From Hydnum rufescens UP504 (Eukaryota; Basidiomycota; Agaricomycetes; Cantharellales; Hydnaceae), in contig MU129111.1 in the NCBI GenBank assembly GCA_014904985.1, positions 1 through 64,000 on the forward strand: a stretch of DNA of 64,000 nt, in the 5' to 3' direction. Under the pieces are notes generated by a model. It was not told where the DNA came from, ran no database searches, and worked only from the letters and a program-made list of their open reading frames with translations. Shown here piece after piece: positions 1-8,676 of the stretch (within the stretch, counting starts at the first letter, position 1; every line of letters begins with the position of its first letter). Position numbers and translations under genes: made by a program.

Positions 1-85
1 AAAGAGTTTGTGGAGGAGGCATTGTTCCAAAGGCTTGTGACTTCCTGGAAGTCCATTTCCAGGATATCCACTGGGGGGGTCAAGC

Positions 86-1451
86 TCACCAGGGTTCAGG
101 ATGCAGGATATGCACCAGACAGTGTTCAACACAGACAATATGCCAACTAGTAGGGAGGACTCTGCCTTCTGGAGCAGCCACCCGCACCCCTTCTGGCAAC
201 TCTTTGATGCTCCTAACCCCTGACTGCATTGGACCTTCAACTACACCAAAGGTTGGGACCCCATCCTCCAGTAATTCCTCTAACCACTGCGAATTGGCCT
301 GCGACACTGGATACATGAAAATGGTGCCAATAAGGGTTTCATCCATGCCCATTTTGGGGGGTGACACTCCAAGTGTATGGGCAACTTGCCAGACACATCG
401 GTGAGCCAGTAAACAGGAATAGCCTCCAAATTCATACGTGCATCGGAGATTGTCATAAACAGCTTGTGTGTGATGCACAGATGAAGAATGGGGAGTATCA
501 AGGGAAGCACTGGATGGGGGTAGATGAGGCACAAAGTCTTTGCTGACAGGGATACCGAGTGACTCAGCAACTAATTTCCAATCCATGTACAGAGCTCTGT
601 TTTTCTCCAGGAAATATGTAACATTCTCATGGTAAGGTGACAATAGGAGGTAGCCACTAGAAGTTTTGAGCACAAGCTCTGTTGAAAAGGGCTTGGGATC
701 ACTGGGCAGTCATTGGATGTAAGGTCGGTATGGAGCAGATTTATTGTAAGTCATGGGGATGCGGGTGAAGTCCTGGGGCATCATGCCAGGAGGTTCTTTA
801 AGTATGGTGTCTTCAGGGCCATACTGCACCAGCATGTACATATCATTGGTAGTCCTTCCATGTTCCCAATGACCAAAGAACTGGAATTGATGGCAACTGT
901 TTGTATATGCTAATGACCATTCATATCTATCAAAACTATGCACCCAATTCCCTCGACCTGGAACAGAAATCAGCATGAATGCAGAGCAGTGAGATGCAAA
1001 AATCAGTATACACATGCATATTCTGAATCACACGCCTCAAGAGCTCATCCTTGTGGAGGGAGGTCCAGTCTACCAGTCCAGTCGGTGATGGAGATGGCAT
1101 AAGAACACCATTTTCATCTCATGTCATGGCTTGACCTTCTCCAGCAAGGCAACAAAATGACCCTATGGCAGAGTCACCCTGACTGCCCTCGAGCTGGCTG
1201 CCAAACCCCTGACATGTCTCAGGATGATCCACTCCACCAGGGGAATCACACAGTGCACCATTGGACTGGCCAGTAGTCACCATCAAAACAGCAGGATTGG
1301 AGTATTTTTGGCAGACCCTGAGAACCCTTTCTACATGTTGATCAAAAGCTCTAACAATGAGTTTAGATCTTGCTGGTACTGTCTTTGTCGATTGTTGGTT
1401 GCACAGGCCCCAACTACCTTCATAATTGAAATCTAACCAACCATTAAGCAT
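86..1451 (-). pseudogene. Unrecognised gene remnant A (minus strand)
   Basis: I do not recognise the family. Three collinear open stretches read 1451-1119, 1015-710 and 673-86. The second and third are in the same frame and are separated by one TGA at 710-712, a likely CGA to TGA change, after which the frame continues as LPSDPKPFSTELVLKTSSGY. Between the first and second stretches another frame carries GLVDWTSLHKDELLRRVIQ, so at least one frameshift or intron is present. Recognisable segments include FDRYEWSLAY, FGHWEHGRTTNDMYM and LSPYHENVTYFLEKNR. No catalytic motif or membrane segment is evident. It lies head to head with remnant B (from 1565). It could be an accessory gene of a transposon or a host gene of a lineage-specific family. 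Its 3' end may run past the left edge of the window. Confidence 0.4.
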
Positions 1452-1564
1452 CTTTCTTTTTCAAAATGTTTATCTGTGTCCTAACAATTAGACCTACAGT
1501 GCCAAACCTTGTTCCTTCGATACTTCCACTAAATTTTTGCAGTCAATCATTCCCGCATTGCATC

Positions 1565-2665
1565 ATGTCAACCATACAACACAAGTATATTGTAACATCA
1601 GGAATACTCAGTGTCAATCCTGGATTCAAGGCCTTGAATTGGCATGGTGATGTAGATACTATGTTCAGCATTGGGATTGTCCACCTTCTTGCTTGGTTCG
1701 CAGCCACCCAAGTACATGTCACAGATATTTACACTCGAGCTGATGTATGTGAATGTCTCATTGTATTGCAAAAAAACATTGACTGATACAAACTAGAATC
1801 CCTACATTGTTGCCCTCATTGCTGATGAAGATATCGAACACACCATGGACACCCTTGTCGGCAAACACGAACTTACTGTCCAAGGAAGGGAAAGCATGGT
1901 TCATGTTTCCATATGCTGTGCTACCAGTACTGAGGAAGTCGAGACTCTAGGTAAGTCATGATCTATTGTAGTTTTAGCCTTCCTATGAGCTTACATCCCC
2001 CAGGCTTTCAAAAACTACCAAGAAATTCAGTTTGGTCTCGTTGGTCTGATCATCGACGGAAGCACAAAACCTTGTTTGACTACATCAGTGTCCCAGAGAG
2101 GAGGAGAGATCTCATGAGAAGCCTCTCTGACCTTCTGAACCCTTTCCCCCAGCCTATTGCAAACCAACTGCCGCAAGGCCTTCAGTGGTATTGTTGGATG
2201 GGCAGATCTGGTGGGAAACGTAAAGAAGCTGAGTCTGATCTGTTAGATGAAGCTAGGCTGTGTGACAATCTGCATTCATACAAACGTGCCTGAACAGAGG
2301 GAGTTAGTGACTTCATGGACACTTCTCCTACCTCCCCAACCTGCATTGTCCAGCTGAGTCATGCTGCCACCCCTCTACCAGCAGATGATGGAATGGATGG
2401 AATGGATGGAATGGATGTCGACAAACTGCCAATGCCTGGAACTAGGGACACTGACAAGGCTCATGAAGACACCACAGACAAGCTTCCCACCTTGCCAACC
2501 CATGCCCCCAACCCTCCACCTGCAGATGATGGAATGCACATCAATGAACCCCTGGTATCTGGATCTGGGGATGTGGGCAAGGCTCACGACACTGCGGTGA
2601 TTCCAAATTATTTCCATCCCCCATGTCCACATATTATTGAGGACTGGGTAGTCTTTGAGTGCTAG
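1565..2665 (+). pseudogene. Unrecognised gene remnant B (plus strand)
   Basis: I do not recognise the family. Coding-like segments follow one another but change frame: MSTIQHKYIVTSGILSVNPG from 1565, then VALIADEDIEHTMDTLVGKH around 1810-1870, a possible GTAAGT...CAG intron near 1951-2006, then KNYQEIQFGLVGLIIDG near 2010-2055. A one-base shift follows near 2068 into FDYISVPERRRDLMRSL, ending at 2293. A further open stretch, 2315-2665, is Pro/Asp/Met rich because of a short GGAATGGAT repeat, and ends in IIEDWVVFEC. The pattern of preserved protein segments joined by shifts indicates a decayed gene. It diverges from remnant A with only about 110 bases between them, so the two may once have shared a promoter. 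No function can be assigned. Confidence 0.35.
2388..2417. repeat. GATGGAAT-type short tandem repeat
   Basis: Three to four tandem copies of a 9-bp unit (ATGGAATGG phase) lie inside the last open stretch of remnant B and produce a DGMDGMDGMD run in translation. Confidence 0.7.
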
Positions 2666-2669
2666 GATA

Positions 2670-3522
2670 CCCATGTATAATTCTAGTGGTTTAATACATT
2701 TCAGTTTAGGCTATTGCATGGGGTCCTGTGGGGGATTTTTTGACCTCCCCCACGAGTTCAAAAACCACTGAGTAGAATCCTGTGACCTGTGACCGAACCT
2801 GTGGTAGGTTCAGTCACAGGTCACAGGGGCTCATGAACTGAACCCCAGGCATGGTGTCATGTGTCACGGACCCTGGCAAACTATGAAAAGGTTCCCTTTG
2901 AAATAGCCAAGTCAAGCCAAGTCTTTTGTTGAAAGGACTTGATCCGGATTCAGCCTAATTCATGGTATAAAATATACAAGTCATTGGCTCGAGTCAAGTC
3001 AACCCAAGTCAAGTCAACTTTGGCCAACCACATCATTTTCAGCAATTAGCACAACCCCACTGGGGTCGCTTCACATGTCCCAGTTTCATTATGGATCCAA
3101 ATTTATCCACAGGCATTATCACACTGGGGAGCACACCAATCATACTATGTAATATCTAATTATCTATTGTTGAATTAGGGTCTTTCATGGTAACAAAAAT
3201 GAGGCAAAAATGCGCACAAAACCAGTTCAGTTGGCCTCGAAAATGCTGTTTTTGGGTCCATTTGAGTTCTATTGTGAAACACCCTATTATTATCACAACT
3301 TATTTAGAGTACACACTCCTGCTTGCCTAAGGGGCTCACCCACACATGCACCACTGTGCAGGTTTTTGGCACATTATTGGAGCATCTTACTCCATTGTCA
3401 CATTGTGTGGGTTGTTGGGGGCCACCATTGGTGCAGGCGATCATGTGGCTTTCACATGACTGGCTCTAGCAATGATCTGATTATATAGCTTGCAAACTAG
3501 CTGGTAAAAGTCAAATCTAGTT
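2670..3522. other. No gene seen; hairpin and CAAGTC-rich repeats
   Basis: No coding segment with recognisable homology was found. The stretch contains the perfect-but-one hairpin at 2779-2827 and a run of AAGTCAA/CAAGTC words around 2908-3022. A 92-codon open frame at 3210-3488 shows no motif and is probably chance. Confidence 0.5.
2779..2827. repeat. 22-bp inverted repeat, 5-base loop
   Basis: Arms 2779-2800 and 2806-2827 are complementary at 21 of 22 positions (CCTGTGACCTGTGAC in the left arm), with loop GTGGT. The arm also contains two direct CCTGTGA copies. It could be the tip of a palindromic MITE or a subterminal transposon hairpin. No target duplication was identified. Confidence 0.7.
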
Positions 3523-4336
3523 CTAAGCACTGAGGAAGTTGACACACTTCTCAATGTTTTTCTTCAATTTGGGGAGAGCAGCCTGGATACGTTTCTCCTC
3601 CTCAGTGGAAAGCTAGCCCAACAGGTGAATCTTGGTGAGTCCTTCCGGCTGCAAGTAGGGAAGAAATAATAATAAAAATCAAAAACATAGGTTGCAAATA
3701 GGGGCTAGTGGACTGCTTACACTCATTGCTAGGGAAGCACGTGACACCCTTGCTCTCGTAAAGAGGAGTGACAAAGGACAGTGTGATCACTCCCTTGTCA
3801 CCACCAGAGTAGACAAGAAGGCAAATGACACCAAGAGTGGTGATACCACACCTTTGCAGGGTTGAACTTGCTTGCCTTCTTCAGGACTTCAGTGACAATT
3901 GAGATGGTGGAGTTCACAGGATCTATGTATATAAAAATTGACAGAGGGATCAAGTATAGTGCAAGAGAGAGGACGAACCAGAGATGATGAGAATATGTGC
4001 CTCAGGGGAATCCTCACCAATGGCCTGAGCGAGGTCCCGGATGATAGGCACATTGGTGTTGAATAAATCGACCTGCACAATGTTTGGCTTCCATGGGACA
4101 CCAGCAGCAATGATGATGATCTTGGTTCCCTGGAGTGCATTGCCAAGCTTCTCTGATATATACCCATTGACTTCTCCAGCAGTAGCAACATGGCTCATAT
4201 CAGCAGTGATGCTGGGAGCCCCACTAATATCATACAGACTAAGGGAGTGTGTCATACTCAGCCAGTCATCATTTGGTGTATTCTCATTCCATGGATTGTT
4301 GTTTGGGCGTTCATTTCCCAGTTCCGGTTCAGGCAA
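3523..4336 (-). pseudogene. Malate dehydrogenase gene fragment
   Basis: This is a fragment of an NAD-dependent malate dehydrogenase of the mitochondrial/glyoxysomal type. Reading 4336 downward, SLYDISGAPS, then ADMSHVATAGEVNGYISEKL, IIIIAAGVPWKP and VDLFNTNVPIIRDLA match the Rossmann-fold half. An intron of about 57 nt (GTTCGT...CATAG, near 3923-3979) precedes DPVNSTISIVTEVLKKASKF. The reading then jumps from the TTLGV strand to SGGDKGVITLSFVTPLYES, so the segment with the catalytic His (family GGHSG) is missing. A second intron (GTAAGC...TTGCAG) precedes the C-terminal helix, ending KKNIEKCVNFLSA at 3523. The substrate-binding Arg of the family motif GVPRKPG is Trp here (CGG to TGG) and the following Arg is also lost. 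The N-terminal GAAGGIGQ nucleotide loop is absent. Retained introns argue against a retrocopy. It is a degenerate genomic duplicate, perhaps carried in by a transposon. Confidence 0.8.
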
Positions 4337-4344
4337 TGACCTAG

Positions 4345-4690
4345 GATAATGTCAGTTAAAGCATAAACTAATGCAAAAAGAGTCTTTTTGCGTGGATGTA
4401 TCTAGAGGATAATACTTACCAGTGAATGGTAATGCCATTGTTGTGCTAAGTGCCAAAATTCTTCCCACACTTCAGTGGCATCAAGCTTATGGAGTCCGAC
4501 AATTAGTGTAGGTACACTGTACCTCTATGGTGAGAGTTGAGGACTTTAGGCAACATCCAGAAGCAAAAACCAGAAATTTAGCACCACAACTCAATGCCGG
4601 CCAAAGGTGAGGGTGTGTAAGTCAGTAAATACGGTATTTGGGCTCATAAAATTTACAGAATTAGGTTATTAGTTATATTTTAAAGTTACT
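4345..4690. other. No gene seen
   Basis: AT-rich sequence between the malate dehydrogenase fragment and the SINE-like segment; no coding homology or repeat structure noticed. Confidence 0.5.
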
Positions 4691-4903
4691 TGAGAAGTCC
4701 TGGGTGAATTTGAAGAAGATAATCGAACATTCCCAAAAAGGAAATATCTGACTTCTCATGCATGCAAGGGTGGTTCATATGGGGGATGAATGTGGAGTTG
4801 AGATAATGTTTGGAATAAGCTAAAAGGAGGTTTCCCAGACATCCTGCATGCTTCACAGCAGAACACTGGGATGGGCACTTAATTTGATCTCTTGACTTGC
4901 ACA

Positions 4904-4970
4904 GGTTTCGAACCAGGGAAATGCAAAAAACAATACATTCTGATGGCACATCAGCCACTACACTACAGTG
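4904..4970 (-). repeat. tRNA-derived SINE-like head
   Basis: On the minus strand, a box-A-like TAGTGTAGTGG (plus 4955-4965) is followed after about 40 bases by a perfect box-B-like GGTTCGAAACC (plus 4904-4914). Together they resemble the internal RNA polymerase III promoter of a tRNA of the TAGTGTAGTGGT class. The arms do not pair into a functional cloverleaf and no clear anticodon stem is present, so it is not a working tRNA. The sequence downstream on the minus strand (to about 4700) is unrelated to tRNA and could be the SINE body. No second copy lies in the window. Confidence 0.4.
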
Positions 4971-5044
4971 GTGAACACAACTAGTCCTAATTTCATATGT
5001 ATATAACACCATCCACCATCTGGATCTGCCGCCGAGTTGCTGAG

Positions 5045-5612
5045 TGAGCCAAGATTCCAGATTTGCATCCGGATGTTGCCCAAAGTCAATTACTTATGGA
5101 GAGTTAATCAGGAATATCCATGCCTTTTGTCTGCAACCATATGATTTGAGAGATGCAACAGACAAAAAATGGGAACCGGAGGGTTGGCACAGCACCAACC
5201 TCTGGACCTCCTTAAGACTGTTATTGCATCTCTATATGCCATTTGCTGCTCAGTACTGAACACCAGTCTCACTGGCATTCAGTGTCCTGTCATCACAACA
5301 CACATGTTCTGTAGGGATCCCGCTTTTGCTGGCATTCAAAGCATCCCTGACCCATGGAGCTGGATACCACATAGATACTTACCTTTGCAACAAAAATGCC
5401 AAACAACTGGCCCTATTTTGTGGAGGGAAGGTTTGTCTGTTACTGTGGTCAACCTCATAAGTACTAAAGGTTGTATCATCCCAAGCATTAATCTTTCTTT
5501 CTGTCATTAGCTCTTTTGCTTCGTTCATGGACTTGCCAAAACATGGGGCAATGGTTTTGGAAGTGCAAAGCCAGGGGATGTCGCTTCTGGTGTACATATC
5601 ACTATGAATCAT
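5045..5612 (-). pseudogene. Unrecognised gene remnant C
   Basis: A minus-strand open stretch (5612-5379) contains KELMTERKINAWDD, STYEVDHSNRQTFPPQNR and ASCLAFLLQR. It is followed by a plausible GTAAGT...CAG intron (about 5345-5381) and then by DALNASKSGIPTEHVCCDD and RTLNASETGVQY. In-frame TGA and TAG codons and a run of further changes follow. I do not recognise the protein. It looks like a short spliced gene of a repeated agaric family that has decayed with the rest of the island. On the plus strand the same DNA gives only shadow frames. Confidence 0.3.
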
Positions 5613-5613
5613 T

Positions 5614-6168
5614 GTGAAATATAGATTGCAACTAATCTACATTGTTTCTTTAGGCTGGTCCAATCATTGTGATGCATCCGAACCCCCCACCCCCCAGCCT
5701 GAAGACTTTCAGATGAGGGGAACTCCCCAATCGTCCATCCCCCAGTCATCCATCCCCCAGTCATCTGTCCCCCAGTCGTCTGTCCCCAGTCATCCATCCC
5801 CCAGTCATTCATCCCCAGTCATTCATCCCCCAGTCATCCATCCCCAAATCAGCATTGCCACAATTGTCATTACTGCAATTGTCATTCTCTCCATCATCAT
5901 TCCCTCAATCGTCATTCCTGCAATCATCATTCCCCAAGCATTGTTCCTGCAATCAACCTCTCTCCCCTTGGTGCAACCATCCCCCCATCCTTCTGTCTCT
6001 AGCACCATGCTATTGAATCGAATTGTTTCTTTGGAGATAGAGCTCCAGGAGGTCACGGAGGTGCTAGAGGTGATGACCCAGTCAAGGGATGAAGTGTGCC
6101 TTGTGCTTGGAAATATTTTGGTGGCCCTGAATACCATTGTAGAAAACACACAGCTTGGTGGCACCTAG
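5614..6168 (+). CDS. Low-complexity hypothetical ORF over a minisatellite
   Basis: An open frame of 184 codons. Residues about 35-75 are SerGlnPro-rich repeats written by the 15-bp minisatellite at 5725-5850. Residues about 76-110 are Ile-rich (ITAIVI, SIIIPSIVI), written by a second degenerate repeat of ATTGTCATT/ATCATCATT words. The last 50 residues (LNRIVSLEIELQEV...) look like an amphipathic helix. The coding potential is doubtful because repeats free of stops give long frames by chance. The C-terminal helix is the only protein-like part. Confidence 0.2.
   Translation: MKYRLQLIYIVSLGWSNHCDASEPPTPQPEDFQMRGTPQSSIPQSSIPQSSVPQSSVPSHPSPSHSSPVIHPPVIHPQISIATIVITAIVILSIIIPSIVIPAIIIPQALFLQSTSLPLVQPSPHPSVSSTMLLNRIVSLEIELQEVTEVLEVMTQSRDEVCLVLGNILVALNTIVENTQLGGT
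5725..5850. repeat. 15-bp minisatellite (TCATCCATCCCCCAG)
   Basis: About eight imperfect tandem copies with units of 13-15 bp. Variants TCGTCC, TCATCTG and TCATTCA occur, and one C is missing in some units. Confidence 0.85.
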
Positions 6169-6169
6169 T

Positions 6170-6515
6170 TTCTCATTGTCGTTCGTCTTGCCTTCTGCTC
6201 AAAAAAAATGCTTTGTATATATCATGTACACAATAATGATTTCCTTTGATATGCCCTCTCAAAAAAAATAAAATAACCTGAGACCCATAGCACAGGTCAT
6301 TGCCATGAAGCGCCTCCCAAGTTGGACATCTTTGAGCTGCCCAATGGTAAATTCCGTATCTCGTGCTTTTTTGCCCTCCCCATCGCTCACTGCAGTGACC
6401 TGTTTTGTCCTCCCTGAATCCACGTGTCTTTCACAAATCAGTAAGTGTAGAAGTTCAATCAAGTTTCGTCACTATAGCGTTTTTATTGTACCAATGCTGA
6501 ACTCTCGCTGTGTTC
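6170..6515. other. No gene seen
   Basis: Contains two AAAAAAAATG/AAAAAAAATA runs (about 6200 and 6262) and no coding homology. Confidence 0.5.
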
Positions 6516-6850
6516 AGTATCAGACATCAGCACTCTCTGACATCTGATCCTGTTCGGCATCACTCTTAGCCTGGGAAGGCATTTGTCAAGTTCAGTGCCA
6601 GACATTGATTTTCTTTTGCATCTGGTATCTTGTCTGGCAGTATACAAAAGGCATTTGCTAAGTTCAGTGCTAGATGTTGACTTTCTCTTGCGTCTGGTAT
6701 CTTGTCTGGCAGTATACAAAAGGCACTTGCTAAGTTCAGTGCTAGATGTTGACTTTCTCTCGCATCTGGTATTTTGTCTGGCACTATACAAGGCACTCGT
6801 CAAGTTCAGTGCTAGATGTCAACTTTCTCTCACATCTGGTATTCTGTCTG
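6516..6850. repeat. 72-bp tandem repeat array upstream of the KDZ start
   Basis: The units are 6591-6662 (72 bp), 6663-6734 (72 bp), 6735-6804 (70 bp) and a partial 6805-6850. A strongly diverged first unit precedes them at about 6516-6590. Each unit starts TTCAGTGC(C/T)AGA and contains CATCTGGTAT(C/T)TTGTCTG, GCAGTATACAAAAGG and TTGCTAAG. The array ends about 30 bases before the presumed KDZ initiation codon. It could be a subterminal or promoter repeat of the transposon. No independent gene is supported across it. Confidence 0.9.
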
Positions 6851-8676
6851 ACTCTTTGTGTTGATTTTGCCTCTCATCTATGGCCAACAAAGGAAAGAGA
6901 GGAGGACCAAGCCAGCCGACTACACCATCCCTCCCATCCCCCATCACCCTGCCAGTAAAGTCTTCAGGTCCATCTGCTAAATCCAGTGAGCATCCCAGTC
7001 GAGCATGATTTCCAAGGGCCGAAATTATTGGTCAAGGCCCCTCAGGACCCATATATACAGGGGATCATAGTGTATCTACATGAGGTACTCCACAATCCGA
7101 GGATCTCCACCATGCCATTCCTTCCGATTTTGCAGCAATGTACCCACTGAATCTGGACTATGATCCCTATTTGGTCCCCAAGATGCACATGCACTATCTA
7201 GCAAAAGAGTTGAGGCATGTGAGATGCAAACATGCCCAAGCCACTCACTGGAGCCAAACTGTCCTTCCTGCTCTCATCAGACCCTTCATGCAGTGGAAGC
7301 GCAAGCAAATGTTGTCGCAACAGACACCTGCCTCGCAAAGGGGGACTGATAATAGCACATGCTCCTGCTCCAGTCATCACCAGCCTCTGAAGGTTGTGTG
7401 TGTATCAATTGAAGGTGTGCTCACTCTCCATTACTTATAGCTGACACCTGTTTGTTTATGCTTACGACTTCAATCTAGCTCTTTGTGATGTTGATATCGC
7501 TGTCTGCACCTGCCGCCCAGCCCCACAACAGCTGGTGCAGATGGGGTACTTCCCTTGCTCACCAGTCTATCCTACACTTGCTGTGAGCCTGGACATGCTC
7601 AAGCTTGTCTCTACCCTTTTCGTCCTTGCTGTGCCTAATGAAAGAGCATGGGCCACTACAATAACGAAATACCTCAAGAACCATGGCCATGAATTTGCTA
7701 CTGGAGATGCTCTGCAACATCGATTTTCATCTGCCCTTTCCCAGTATCAAGTTCTGATGCAACTGGTGGATGGGGAGATGGGTAAAATCATTGATGATGC
7801 AAGGGAGAAGACTACTGCAATGTTCAGGGCTCTTGATGATGAGACACCTGTTCATGGGCAAGAGTATGCAAATATGCAGATGTTGGCTGGTCGCATTCAA
7901 ATCACACATGATGATATCAGTCACCCATCAACCCCTCTACCTTGAGAAAGACCCAGCACCAATCTCCGCGATGCCTGCCCCCTTTGCTTTGGTGGTGATC
8001 TGGATATAGTAACACCTAGAGTCCATCTCATTGTGTGCCTCAATGCCAACTTCCAGTTGAAGAGGAACAGGGACAAAGATAGAAGAAAGGAGTTTGCGGG
8101 CCTACCAGGATCTTTGGATCCTAAAGTCATCTCACCAAGAACAATCTTCCTCAGTGAAGTGCAGATCCAGGAGTGGGAAGAGAGGGTTGAGGTTTTGTGA
8201 CCATCCAAACCAAAGATGGGTCATAAGTGGAAAGCTGGCCAGATGGAGGAGACCAAGGGTGATTTGATGGGTGGAGGACAGCCTGACGAGATTGAACCAG
8301 GCATGAACTTACCCAATGCAACTTATGATGCCTGTAGAGACTCCTTTGTGGCTGCCAATGGTGACCGTATCAAGGCATCATCCACGTATTTTGACTTGAC
8401 TGGTGTGATGGCCTTGCTCTGTCATCATGATCATCCCCTGGTACTGGCAAACCTGAAAACAGCTGGCAAAAAACAGTTCTATGCCCTTGCTCTCATATCT
8501 GCCTTGATGGAGTTGATTCCTAACCATTGGAGAGTTGGAGTTCTCTACGATATTGGGTGTCAGATGCATAGGACACTTCAAAAATGGGACCTCATGCCTG
8601 AATATCTGCATTGACTCAAATTCACCGTCTCAATATTCCATGCCTATGGACACCAATGGGCATGCCAATTGTGGTA

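Noticed and set aside
2900..3022. CAAGTC/AAGTCAA words as a telomere-like repeat
   Set aside because: Irregular spacing and no match to known fungal telomere units.
6483..6864. Repetitive open frames on both strands over the 72-bp array
   Set aside because: They are products of tandem DNA repeats with 72-bp (multiple of three) periodicity; no coding evidence.
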